From: Prevotellaceae bacterium UBA2448
GTDB taxonomy: Bacteria; Bacteroidota; Bacteroidia; Bacteroidales; Bacteroidaceae
Length of the DNA: 64,000 nt
Direction of reading: 5' to 3'
Assembly: GCA_002342585.1 (NCBI GenBank)
Contig: DDQG01000007.1
Location: 1-64,000 of the forward strand
This document shows positions 8,886 through 17,530 of the stretch, piece by piece. The position numbers were made by a program, and so were the translations under genes. Numbering within the stretch: position 1 is the stretch's first letter; each line of letters opens with the position of its first letter. The notes beneath the pieces were generated by a model, which was not told the DNA's origin, searched no databases, and saw only the letters and a program-made list of their open reading frames with translations.

Positions 8886-9845
8886 ATGAAACCATACGTT
8901 ATAGGAGTCGATCTCGGAGGAACAAATACCGTGTTTGGAATTGTTGATTCTGCAGGTAATATAATTGAAGAAGGTAGTATTAAAACTGGCAGTTTTAATA
9001 CTGCAACAGAATTTGTAGCTGCTGGATTGGATTGCATACACCATATAGTTAAGAAAGTAGGAGGCATTGAACAGATTCAAGGCATGGGTATCGGAGCACC
9101 CAATGCGAACTATTATACAGGAACCATCGAATTTGCGCCAAATATCGCATGGGCTCACGACGGTGTGGTACAACTGGCTGGCATGTTTGCTGGAGAGTTG
9201 GGTATACCCGTACGAATGACTAATGATGCTAATGCTGCAGCAATGGGTGAGAAGCTATATGGAATAGCCAAAGGCATGAAAAACTTCATTATGATTACCC
9301 TTGGCACTGGTCTTGGAGCAGGAATTATAATCAATGGCAAATTAGTATATGGTCATGACGGATTCGCAGGTGAGCTGGGGCATGTAAACATGGATCGTTC
9401 TGAAAATGCACGCCCCTGCGGATGTGGAAGAAAAGGCTGTCTCGAAACATACTGTTCTGCGACAGGTGTAGCTCGCACAGCTCGAGAGTTTCTACAGAAA
9501 ACGAACCGCCCATCAATTCTTAGACAGAAACCCCTCGATGAAATCGAGTCCTTGGATGTATTTTTAGCAGCACAAAAAGGCGATGAAATCGCTAAAGAAG
9601 TATTCCAATTTACAGGAACAATGCTTGGATGGGCATGTGCTGATTTCACCGCTTTTTCCAGTCCTGAAGCATTCATTTTCTTTGGAGGACTATGCAAGTC
9701 TGGTGATTTAATTATGAAACCTATAGAAGAGACGTACAACAGAGTAGTGATGCCTCTATTTAGAAACAAGGCAAAATTCCTCATCAGCGGCCTCATGAAC
9801 AAGAACGCAGCCGTATTAGGAGCCTCTGCACTCGGATGGGAATAA
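8886..9845 (+). CDS. ROK family sugar kinase (glucokinase-like)
   Basis: A 319-residue ROK protein. The phosphate-binding motif DLGGTNTVFG lies near residue 10. The ROK zinc-binding motif CGCGRKGCLE is near residue 178 with a preceding GELGH segment, and TLGTGLGAG lies near residue 138. There is no N-terminal helix-turn-helix, so it is a kinase rather than a repressor, most likely phosphorylating glucose. Specificity for mannose or N-acetyl sugars cannot be excluded. It is a single gene under its own promoter and ends 5 bases from the convergent hypothetical gene. Confidence 0.9.
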   Translation: MKPYVIGVDLGGTNTVFGIVDSAGNIIEEGSIKTGSFNTATEFVAAGLDCIHHIVKKVGGIEQIQGMGIGAPNANYYTGTIEFAPNIAWAHDGVVQLAGMFAGELGIPVRMTNDANAAAMGEKLYGIAKGMKNFIMITLGTGLGAGIIINGKLVYGHDGFAGELGHVNMDRSENARPCGCGRKGCLETYCSATGVARTAREFLQKTNRPSILRQKPLDEIESLDVFLAAQKGDEIAKEVFQFTGTMLGWACADFTAFSSPEAFIFFGGLCKSGDLIMKPIEETYNRVVMPLFRNKAKFLISGLMNKNAAVLGASALGWE

Positions 9846-9850
9846 AGAAA

Positions 9851-10546
9851 CTAATAGTTAACAAAGAAGTCTTTCCACACTTTTAGCATACTCGACTTAT
9901 TTGTTGAGATTATCTCCGCCTTTCGGGTATAGTTTTTATACTCTCTTTTGCGAGCGGGATTGATTCGAGATAGAATCTGTTTCTCTTTAGCTTCGAAAAT
10001 CTCACCTTGATATTGAAAATAAAACACATTAATGAGAGGAATAGGCAATTCCTCTTCATTAATTGTTGCGTTAATATCAGACAACTGTGCACCCCACGCC
10101 CCCAAATCAAGAGAAGTTTGTTGAAAATTTTGTGATTTGTTCATCAAATCAACAGCACGCTGATCAACAGCATTCTGATCAACCAAACGAACATGAAGGA
10201 CTCTACCAACCTTACCCATCAAAGTATCCTCACGTTCTATCTTACCCATGCATTCTCCACCATTCACTGGGATGAACACATCGCCATTTTTGAATTCCAC
10301 ACGAATTATGGAACCCTTAACAGCCTCCATAAGTGTGTCATTCTGAACAAACCACAAAGTTTGTTTACCAAGATGAATATTACATGGAACCTGAGTTTTC
10401 TTTATGTTATAGATACCTGAATAGACAGTAGCCACTTGAAATGTTGGGTATTCAAAAGGCCATGTTCCAATAGGTTCCCACTCTTTTGCAGCGTGCAAGG
10501 ATGAACACAATAGAAATAACAGGAAGAAAACTTTGAGTTGACGCAT
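9851..10546 (-). CDS. Conserved hypothetical secreted protein
   Basis: A 231-residue protein with a clear signal peptide (about residues 1-19, ending LHA) and no lipobox. The mature part is soluble-looking, rich in beta-type segments, with a basic C-terminus, and I recognise no domain. It lies 4 bases downstream of the coiled-coil lipoprotein and is probably the last gene of the rsmI-lipoprotein-hypothetical unit. A periplasmic location is inferred. Function unknown. Confidence 0.7.
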   Translation of the reverse strand: MRQLKVFFLLFLLCSSLHAAKEWEPIGTWPFEYPTFQVATVYSGIYNIKKTQVPCNIHLGKQTLWFVQNDTLMEAVKGSIIRVEFKNGDVFIPVNGGECMGKIEREDTLMGKVGRVLHVRLVDQNAVDQRAVDLMNKSQNFQQTSLDLGAWGAQLSDINATINEEELPIPLINVFYFQYQGEIFEAKEKQILSRINPARKREYKNYTRKAEIISTNKSSMLKVWKDFFVNY

Positions 10547-10550
10547 TTTA

Positions 10551-11402
10551 TTATTTTACAAGTATTACAAGATATTTGCTTATACTCCAAAATGATTCAT
10601 TTTCAGAGATACAAAGAGTATATTCTCCTTTTGAATCCTTCATGAGTTTATAGGAATCGGCAGGATGAGTTGTAAGAATCTTAGCAGACTTAGAATTCAA
10701 CGGAATTACACGTGTCGTACGTATATCAATCTTTGTAAAATATTCCTTATTATAATTACCTTGAAGAACCTCACCTTTCTGAAGAATATTCTGTTCCTTC
10801 AGCTCCTTACTTGTACCAAACACATACCAAGCCGTATTTAGTTCAGCATCCTGCTTCTGAGCAACTTGTTTTGTTTCTTCATGTTGTTGTTTTACAACTG
10901 TATTTTCAGCAGTAAGAGCTTCTACATGTTCATTCAAAGTTGTGATTTGGACTTCTTTCTCGGCTAACTGAGCAGTGAGCGTCTCTATAGCTTGAGACTT
11001 CTCCTCTAGCTGCAATTTCAATCCGTTGATTGCTTCTTTAAGTTTCGCAGAATTCAAGTTGCTTGCATTGAATTTCTTTTCAAGTTCAGCAATTTTCTGA
11101 CGCTGTGATTCCATAGTCTCTTGGATAAAAGTCATCGTTTCGCGGATATTCTCCACATTACTATTACCCTCTGCTGACTGAGAAAGCATATTTACACGCC
11201 CCTCAGCTTCATTTATTTCTTTAAAGCCCGATTGGATTTCATTCAAGGCTCCCATCATCTCATTTATAGCAAAATCTTTTTCGTTTACAAGATTTTGTAA
11301 TGAATCAATCTCTGAATTAGCTTCATTAGAATTTGACTTATTTCCATTACATGAAACAAGCAATGCGACACCTACAGTCGCAATGAATAAAATCTTCTTC
11401 AT
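10551..11402 (-). CDS. Coiled-coil lipoprotein
   Basis: A 283-residue lipoprotein. The signal peptide ends in a lipobox with the lipidated Cys at residue 19 (LLVSCNG). Residues about 30-190 form a long heptad-rich coiled coil (Glu/Gln/Ala/Leu), followed by a roughly 90-residue compact C-terminal domain without a recognised fold. It probably sits in the periplasm or on the outer membrane as a spacer or scaffold. It lies 6 bases downstream of rsmI and 4 bases upstream of a secreted hypothetical gene. Function unknown. Confidence 0.75.
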   Translation of the reverse strand: MKKILFIATVGVALLVSCNGNKSNSNEANSEIDSLQNLVNEKDFAINEMMGALNEIQSGFKEINEAEGRVNMLSQSAEGNSNVENIRETMTFIQETMESQRQKIAELEKKFNASNLNSAKLKEAINGLKLQLEEKSQAIETLTAQLAEKEVQITTLNEHVEALTAENTVVKQQHEETKQVAQKQDAELNTAWYVFGTSKELKEQNILQKGEVLQGNYNKEYFTKIDIRTTRVIPLNSKSAKILTTHPADSYKLMKDSKGEYTLCISENESFWSISKYLVILVK

Positions 11403-11408
11403 ATTCTT

Positions 11409-12152
11409 TCAGTTTTTATATTTATTTTTAGATTTTCCTTTTCCCATTATCATTTCTTCATCAGCACTTTCTTCCACCTTTGGTTTAGATAATGCTGGTC
11501 CCAATATGATTACAATCTCGCCCAAAGGTTCATGCTGAGAAAAATAATCCACCACCTCACGCAAAGTACCACGTATATGCGATTCATGCACCTTGGAAAT
11601 CTCCCTTGACACACACACCAGACGGTCTTCACCATACACCTGTATAAACTGCTCAAGAGTTTTCAGTAATCGCCGTGGAGACTCATAAAACACAACAGAG
11701 CGATCTTCGTCCCTATATAATTTTAGACGTGTCTGACGTCCCTTCTTCTGTGGCAAGAAACCTTCGAAGATAAACTTATCGCATGGCAGTCCGCTACTAA
11801 CCAAAGAAGGCACAAAAGCAGTTGCGCCAGGCAGCGTCTGTACTTCCACACCATTCTTAACAGCTTCACGCACCAACAGGAATCCTGGGTCGCTAATACC
11901 AGGTGTGCCTGCATCACTTATAAGCGCTATAGTCGTACCCGCCTGCAATCTACCTACAAATTCATTAACACTCTCATGCTCATTATACTTATGATGAGAC
12001 AAAACAGGTGTATGAATATCATAGTGGGAAAGTAAGACGCCAGATGTTCTAGTGTCTTCAGCGAGGATCAAATCAGCTTCTTTCAAAACACGAATTGCCC
12101 TCAATGTCATATCTTCCATATTCCCTACAGGCGTGGGTACAATGTATAACAT
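11409..12152 (-). CDS. rsmI: 16S rRNA (cytidine1402-2'-O)-methyltransferase
   Basis: About 247 residues of the tetrapyrrole-methylase fold. Visible motifs are the N-terminal IVPTPVGNMEDMTLRA, AEDTRTSG, and the SAM-binding SDAGTPGISDPG and PGATAFVPSL segments. It methylates the ribose of C1402 in 16S rRNA. The frame stays open to 12263, but the family starts at MLYIVPTPVG, so ATG 12152 is chosen. A full promoter ends only 3 bases before this ATG, which also rules out a longer form. The C-terminal tail is Lys/Glu-rich. It leads a three-gene unit. Confidence 0.93.
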   Translation of the reverse strand: MLYIVPTPVGNMEDMTLRAIRVLKEADLILAEDTRTSGVLLSHYDIHTPVLSHHKYNEHESVNEFVGRLQAGTTIALISDAGTPGISDPGFLLVREAVKNGVEVQTLPGATAFVPSLVSSGLPCDKFIFEGFLPQKKGRQTRLKLYRDEDRSVVFYESPRRLLKTLEQFIQVYGEDRLVCVSREISKVHESHIRGTLREVVDYFSQHEPLGEIVIILGPALSKPKVEESADEEMIMGKGKSKNKYKN

Positions 12153-12155
12153 GCG

Positions 12156-12187
12156 GCAAAGGTATAGCAATACAGACATATTACAAA
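12156..12187 (-). promoter_or_regulatory. Consensus promoter abutting the rsmI start codon
   Basis: On the minus strand, TTTG (12187-12184) is followed by exactly 19 bases and TACCTTTGC (12164-12156), a perfect Bacteroidetes promoter. Only 3 bases separate it from the rsmI ATG, so the transcript should be leaderless or nearly so. Confidence 0.8.
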
Positions 12188-12238
12188 GCAAAAATAATTT
12201 TTTAGCTTTATTTTTGATTATTTTAAATTTAAAACATC

Positions 12239-12247
12239 TATTTTTGC
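12239..12247 (+). promoter_or_regulatory. -7 element for the AI-2E permease gene
   Basis: TATTTTTGC fits TAnnTTTG. A TTTG lies at 12213-12216, a 22-base spacing that is slightly long. The start codon is at 12263, so the predicted leader is only about 10 bases. Confidence 0.6.
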
Positions 12248-12262
12248 AAAAAATATAACACA

Positions 12263-13366
12263 ATGAGAAACAAAGAAATCACATTTGACCGTTTCATTCG
12301 TATGATATTGGTAGCAGCAGTACTTGTTGTTGCTTACCTTTTACTGAAGAAACTCAGTAGCGTACTCATTCCATTTTTAGTAGCATGGCTCATTGCCTAC
12401 CTGCTATATCCTATCGTATGTTTCTTTCAATACAAATGCCATCTTAAAAACAGGATTCTCAGCATCATCGTCACACTTCTTGCAATTATAGGTGTGATAG
12501 CCGGTTCGCTCCATTTCATCATTCCTCCGGTAACATCAGAAATAGCAAGACTAAAAGACTTGATAATCAATTTCTACCACACTGACAGCACCGTCAACCT
12601 TCTTATTTTCGAAATACAACAATACGCCAAAAACACTATAGACATCAACAAGATAGTCCAGGCGCTGAGCATAAGTGACATCTCTGCCTTTGTAAAACAA
12701 GGTATCACCCCTTTATTGGCATTCATGTATAGTTCCGTATCTGCACTAATCGGTTTTATTGCATCACTTATTGCAATACTCTACATGTTCTTTATTCTGA
12801 TGGACTACGAAAAACTAAGTCAAGGTGTGATTAAAATGATTCCTCAAGGGCAACGCAGTATAGTTTCTAATATAATTAAAGATGTGGAAAGTGGAATGTC
12901 AAGCTATTTTCGTGGTCAAAGTTTGGTAGCACTATGCGTAGGCATCCTATTTTCCATCGGTTTTTTAATCATCGACTTCCCACTTGCCATTCCATTAGGT
13001 TTATTCATTGGCTTTCTGAACCTTATCCCATACATGCAAACCCTTGGATTCATTCCAACTTTGATACTTTCTCTGCTGAAAGCACACGATACTGGAGACA
13101 GTTTTTGGATGATATTCTTGAGCGCCTGCATAGTCTTCGCTATCGTTCAAACAATTCAAGATACGATTATTGTTCCTAAGATAATGGGACATGTCACAGG
13201 ATTGAATGCCGCTGTCATTCTTCTAAGTTTATCCGTTTGGGGCTCACTTCTTGGTTTAGTGGGACTTATCATAGCACTACCACTTACCACAATCCTTATT
13301 TCATATTATAAACGTTACATATTGGATAAGGAGGAAAAACAGAATACTGAACAACGACATTTTTGA
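12263..13366 (+). CDS. AI-2E family transporter (PerM-like permease)
   Basis: A 367-residue polytopic membrane protein of the AI-2E/PerM family. It has N-terminal hydrophobic pairs (about 13-55 and 65-90), a soluble middle segment, and the C-terminal PLGLFIGFLNLIPYMQTLG signature followed by further membrane segments. Members have been linked to autoinducer-2 export, sodium/proton antiport or unknown roles, so the substrate is not assigned. It is transcribed divergently from rsmI and followed by a 200-base spacer containing the promoter of the next lipoprotein gene. Confidence 0.88.
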   Translation: MRNKEITFDRFIRMILVAAVLVVAYLLLKKLSSVLIPFLVAWLIAYLLYPIVCFFQYKCHLKNRILSIIVTLLAIIGVIAGSLHFIIPPVTSEIARLKDLIINFYHTDSTVNLLIFEIQQYAKNTIDINKIVQALSISDISAFVKQGITPLLAFMYSSVSALIGFIASLIAILYMFFILMDYEKLSQGVIKMIPQGQRSIVSNIIKDVESGMSSYFRGQSLVALCVGILFSIGFLIIDFPLAIPLGLFIGFLNLIPYMQTLGFIPTLILSLLKAHDTGDSFWMIFLSACIVFAIVQTIQDTIIVPKIMGHVTGLNAAVILLSLSVWGSLLGLVGLIIALPLTTILISYYKRYILDKEEKQNTEQRHF

Positions 13367-13459
13367 AATTAAATATCCGAAAAGGTGTCTAACAGAGAAA
13401 AAAAATATGTTATCCAACATTTTTTTATATTCGCAGACACATATTAATTTAAAACAGTG

Positions 13460-13468
13460 TATCTTTGC
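13460..13468 (+). promoter_or_regulatory. -7 element for the large lipoprotein gene
   Basis: TATCTTTGC matches the Bacteroidetes -7 element. No TTTG sits at the expected -33. The leader to the preferred ATG at 13569 would be about 95 bases. Confidence 0.55.
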
Positions 13469-13568
13469 AACAGTTTTGAAAGCCCTAACATTCAATTACC
13501 GATCAAAAAAATAGCATAAATAAATGTATAGAAAATCAATTATTATCAAACACATAAACTTATTACAC

Positions 13569-16070
13569 ATGAAGAAATTATTTTTATTCGGAACACTTGC
13601 AGTATTTATGGCTGCATGTTCAAGCAATGATGATCTTCAGGGCAACGAGTCCTATCAGCCAAATCTGACATCTTCATCTGACTATGCATTCGTAAAGGGT
13701 GATAGCCGTATTGTCATTGGCGGTGGTGAAACAAAAAGCACTCGTGGTGCTTGGGTAACAACTCCTCAGCCAGAGATTCCTGCTGATGCTAAGAAACTCG
13801 AAGTTGGTAGTTGGGGAGGTTTCTATGTTTACGAAGGTAACGAATGGTGGAACAACGGCGGTACACTTGACGCAAATGTAACTGAATACTACGTTCCTGC
13901 AGGTGAATCTGTTCATGCTACCAATGCACAGTTTAACACTCTTTCAAGCCTTACTCTTTATGTAGCCGGAGACTTGATTATTGACTACTTCGACAACTAT
14001 CCATCTAAAGTAACTATCAACATTCTCAACGGTGGTTCATTCAACACCAACCTCAGCAATGGTGGAACTGTCTCAAATGATATCACAAAGTGGGAAACTG
14101 GTATGTTCCAGATTCCTGCAGGTTGGACAATCAACGTTTGGGGTAAGTTCGACACAGGTTACTATCCAAACATCTCTGTAACTCCAGGTGCTACATTGAA
14201 TTACTTCGAAGGAGCAGAAGATGTTGTATTCGGTACTGAGCAAACCGAAAACTACGAGCTCTGGAAAAACGATGCAAACCCTGTACTTTCTGTATCTGGC
14301 ACATTCTACTCAGAAGTTCCTGTTCGCGTTAAGGGTAATGCTAACTTTACTGGCGGTACTTCTACATTCTATGCAGGTGTTCACATCGACAAGAATGTTA
14401 CCGTCAAAAATGACCCAAGTGTTCCAGTAGTTAACATCTATGAGTGTTCTTACATTGATGGTCAGTTCTCAATGACTTCAAATTCAGAGAAAGCAACATT
14501 CAACATTTATGACTATCTGTATTGCGGTTCTATGCATTGCAACAGTGCAGCAGTATATATCAACCTGTACGATGCACTTCTCGATGTTGACAATAACTTC
14601 TCAACTGTATCAAACGACTTCTACAAGAACAACCTCCTTGTTGACAAAGGCGCTGGCATCCAAATTAAGGGTGACACTGAAGGTACTTACGCAAGCATAG
14701 TACGTTTCCTCAACAACGACCTGCACATTGACAAGGGCAACAACTATGATGTAGTAGAGGGAACAGGAGTTCCAACATCATTCTACGTGGAAAACACATT
14801 CTCTGGTAACCTCGTAGTTCTTTCTAAGAAAGTAACCATCGAATATCCAAAGATTGCAGGTCAGGATGATGCTACAGAAGTTATTACTTTCAAGGATGGC
14901 AATGTAGCTCTCAACGCAGAAAACGCATACCTCCCAGGTAAGGGTGAATGCCGTCCACAGATTGGTGAGGTTCCAGTAACTGTTATTCCTCCAGTGCACA
15001 AGTATTCTGCAACAGCTCTCGATTTCGGTCCTAACGGAGAACTCTACCTCTGCTGGCACTCAAATATCGGTAACGGAGAAGGTGGAAATGGTACAAACAT
15101 GTACGTAACTAACGAAGATGGTTCAAGTGTTTCTGTTGACGGAATCAATGACTGGGGTGGTATCATCGACGTTATCAACACTAACAACTATGGTGATCCT
15201 CAGACTTACCTCTTCGATCAGACTCTCATTCAGAATGAGCACAAGTACAACCACGTAGTTTACTACAGCGGAAAACTTTACCTCGCTGGTACAAGCAACA
15301 AGGTAGGTGCAGCTCTTCACGAGATCGAACTGAACGCAGACGGAACTATCAACGAATCTGAATTCGCTGAAAAGAATATCCGTGTTAACCTGACTGGTTC
15401 TTCTGCAAATAGCAGCATTATCAACAATGGCGAAATCATCACAATCTCAGGTTTCAACAATGGTGGTATCAACAAGTTTGCTCTAGACGATTACAGCAAT
15501 CAGGAACAGAAGTCTATCTATAGCAGTACTGAATATACCGGTAAATACCTCTACAACGACGGTACATATATCATCGGTCTTAACGATGTGAACAATGGTA
15601 CTGTTACACTCTACGACCAGAACATGAACTATGTTAAGTCGTTCAACGTAGGTTCTCTCTTCCCAACTGACGGTAAGAACGTAGTTGTAGGTGATGGTTC
15701 TAAGATTTACGTTTGCCGTGGCAACAATGGTTTCGAAGTATATGACTACAATGGACAGCGCGTAGGTGGTTCTAAGAAGTCTGCTAACGGTGTAGATGTT
15801 GACGACAAGTACATCTATGTAGCAACAGGTCTTGGTCTTGTTGTTCTCGACAAGAATGAAACTTACACTGACGGTGAGGTTACATACAATAAGACTGTTA
15901 AGCGTTTCACATACACAGGTACAGGTAACTCCCGTTACAACGGCATCATCACAACAGATGCTTCTAAGCAGTCAGCTAACTTCGTTAAGGTTCGCAACGG
16001 AAAGGCATACGTAGCATACGGTATGTATGGTCTGCAGATCTACGACGTTTCTAACCTCGCAAACAATTAA
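13569..16070 (+). CDS. Large surface lipoprotein with C-terminal propeller-like repeats
   Basis: An 833-residue lipoprotein from the chosen ATG, which gives MKKLFLFG with a lipobox ending at Cys 17 (FMAACSSNDD). The open frame starts 15 codons earlier, but that would bury the signal peptide. The N-terminal half is Asn/Gly/Thr-rich, repetitive and beta-helix-like. From about residue 475 the C-terminal part has repeated blades with GKLYLAG, SKIYVCRG, KYIYVATG and KAYVAYG units, resembling LVIVD-type propeller repeats. The Ser/Asp/Asn run after the Cys suggests surface exposure. It has its own promoter and terminator, immediately upstream of the TolC-HlyD-GT2 operon. Specific function unknown; binding an exported glycan is a guess. 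Confidence 0.75.
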   Translation: MKKLFLFGTLAVFMAACSSNDDLQGNESYQPNLTSSSDYAFVKGDSRIVIGGGETKSTRGAWVTTPQPEIPADAKKLEVGSWGGFYVYEGNEWWNNGGTLDANVTEYYVPAGESVHATNAQFNTLSSLTLYVAGDLIIDYFDNYPSKVTINILNGGSFNTNLSNGGTVSNDITKWETGMFQIPAGWTINVWGKFDTGYYPNISVTPGATLNYFEGAEDVVFGTEQTENYELWKNDANPVLSVSGTFYSEVPVRVKGNANFTGGTSTFYAGVHIDKNVTVKNDPSVPVVNIYECSYIDGQFSMTSNSEKATFNIYDYLYCGSMHCNSAAVYINLYDALLDVDNNFSTVSNDFYKNNLLVDKGAGIQIKGDTEGTYASIVRFLNNDLHIDKGNNYDVVEGTGVPTSFYVENTFSGNLVVLSKKVTIEYPKIAGQDDATEVITFKDGNVALNAENAYLPGKGECRPQIGEVPVTVIPPVHKYSATALDFGPNGELYLCWHSNIGNGEGGNGTNMYVTNEDGSSVSVDGINDWGGIIDVINTNNYGDPQTYLFDQTLIQNEHKYNHVVYYSGKLYLAGTSNKVGAALHEIELNADGTINESEFAEKNIRVNLTGSSANSSIINNGEIITISGFNNGGINKFALDDYSNQEQKSIYSSTEYTGKYLYNDGTYIIGLNDVNNGTVTLYDQNMNYVKSFNVGSLFPTDGKNVVVGDGSKIYVCRGNNGFEVYDYNGQRVGGSKKSANGVDVDDKYIYVATGLGLVVLDKNETYTDGEVTYNKTVKRFTYTGTGNSRYNGIITTDASKQSANFVKVRNGKAYVAYGMYGLQIYDVSNLANN

Positions 16071-16087
16071 TCAAACCAATTCATAAC

Positions 16088-16128
16088 TATGGGAATGTCA
16101 CAACAATGGCATTCCCATAATTTTCTTT
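16088..16128 (+). terminator. Terminator after the large lipoprotein gene
   Basis: TATGGGAATG pairs perfectly with CATTCCCATA across a 12-base loop and is followed by ATTTTCTTT. It separates the lipoprotein gene from the next operon, which starts just 11 bases further on. Confidence 0.75.
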
Positions 16129-16138
16129 ATATTCTATC

Positions 16139-17530
16139 TTGGATACTTTAGAAAAATATATCGCATTAACTTTCACACTCTTTTTCCTCCTTACATTTGG
16201 AGCCTTCGCGAAGACTGACACAATAAATGTGCCAGTCAAAATGCTTGTATATGAGAATCTGAAAAACGAGGATGTTTTGAAACAGTTTGAGAAGCGTTTC
16301 GAGGAGATGGACAAATTGTTACGAAACAAGATAAGAGTGGAGGGACCAAACCTCACATTTGGTGATGACGCACTGACTCCGAACACAACGATTGACTCGC
16401 TTTACAAAGCAAAAGAAATTTGGGAGACCAAATCGTTTAAGCGAAGAACAGGACTGGAAATAACAGGACAAGCATATGGTCGCTTAGACAAAGCTACACA
16501 AATCTCTCACGACGACGACGACCCTTACTCCTCCTATTTTGCAAAGTTTAATGCAGAATTAGGATGGAACTTCTTTAATAGTGCATTCTATCAAAGGAAA
16601 GCAGGGCTTGCTAAGATAAAATATGCTAATGAGTTAGAGCATATCAAAACAAGCAAAGACAAGAACAAGGCAATATATGAAGCAGCAGAAAATCTGCTTA
16701 CAATGGAATACAACTATTATATAGCTATTGTGCTATATCACGAACTGCAGAATATTGACATTCTGAATCAGGCATATCAATATATGCTTGAACAAGATAA
16801 GGTAAGCAATGAAGACTTGCTTGACAATATAAATAATAAGATGCAGCTCGAATACGAACTTGCACAGACCTACGATTTAAAGGACATAGAGAATGAACCT
16901 CTTTACGTTCTGAATCCATCTATAGTTACTATTGATTCTGTCAGGCTTTTTGAAGAAATCGAAAAATATAATCCTGATTTAAGAGCAAGCTACGTAGAAG
17001 AACAACTACTCGATACAGAACGCAAACTCACGAATTACGGCCACAACATGAGACTAACACCGTTTTTTCGTGCGTCAACGTATTTGCGTCGCAACTTATC
17101 ACCATCTACAAATCTTGACTTAGGTGTAAGATTCACATTTCCATTATATGACGAATCAGCGCCCAAACGCAGAGCTATTGAAACTCAAAAGTGGATTTTA
17201 GTTGAAAACAGGGATAAGTTAAGCGAACAGATGAAATCGTTTTGCAGTTTAATGCTTGACCGTGTAGAACGACTAAACAGAGCCATCAAGACAGAAGCAT
17301 ACCATATTGAACAACTTGGAAAATACATAGATATTCGTAAAAACGCATATCTCAAACAACCTAAAGGATACAACTTTATTCTCCGACTAGAAGAATACAA
17401 TGAATACCTCAAGAGTATGGAACGTATGTACAAGTTGATGCTCAACCGCACACTCACACTTTTGGAAATACAAAAGACTACGAATTTCAACAATTTACAA
17501 TCTCTTATTATTGAAACGCCTGTCAAATGA
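16139..17530 (+). CDS. TolC-like outer membrane efflux protein
   Basis: 463 residues with a signal peptide (about 1-24, ending AFA) and long helical stretches broken by two short beta-type segments (for example LTPFFRASTYLRR and LDLGVRFTFPLYD), the arrangement of outer membrane efflux (TolC) proteins. It would form the outer membrane/periplasmic channel. The start is inferred as TTG, because no ATG precedes the signal peptide in frame and a terminator lies just upstream. It overlaps the next gene by ATGA and is the first gene of a five-gene operon. Similarity is structural rather than close, so the exact family is uncertain. Confidence 0.75.
   Translation: MDTLEKYIALTFTLFFLLTFGAFAKTDTINVPVKMLVYENLKNEDVLKQFEKRFEEMDKLLRNKIRVEGPNLTFGDDALTPNTTIDSLYKAKEIWETKSFKRRTGLEITGQAYGRLDKATQISHDDDDPYSSYFAKFNAELGWNFFNSAFYQRKAGLAKIKYANELEHIKTSKDKNKAIYEAAENLLTMEYNYYIAIVLYHELQNIDILNQAYQYMLEQDKVSNEDLLDNINNKMQLEYELAQTYDLKDIENEPLYVLNPSIVTIDSVRLFEEIEKYNPDLRASYVEEQLLDTERKLTNYGHNMRLTPFFRASTYLRRNLSPSTNLDLGVRFTFPLYDESAPKRRAIETQKWILVENRDKLSEQMKSFCSLMLDRVERLNRAIKTEAYHIEQLGKYIDIRKNAYLKQPKGYNFILRLEEYNEYLKSMERMYKLMLNRTLTLLEIQKTTNFNNLQSLIIETPVK

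Noticed and set aside
8772..9173. Long N-terminal extension of the LysE-type exporter
   Set aside because: It runs antisense through the ROK kinase and across both divergent promoters, and the peptide is not LysE-like.
13524..13568. Earlier start for the large lipoprotein
   Set aside because: It would place 15 residues before the signal peptide and lipobox.
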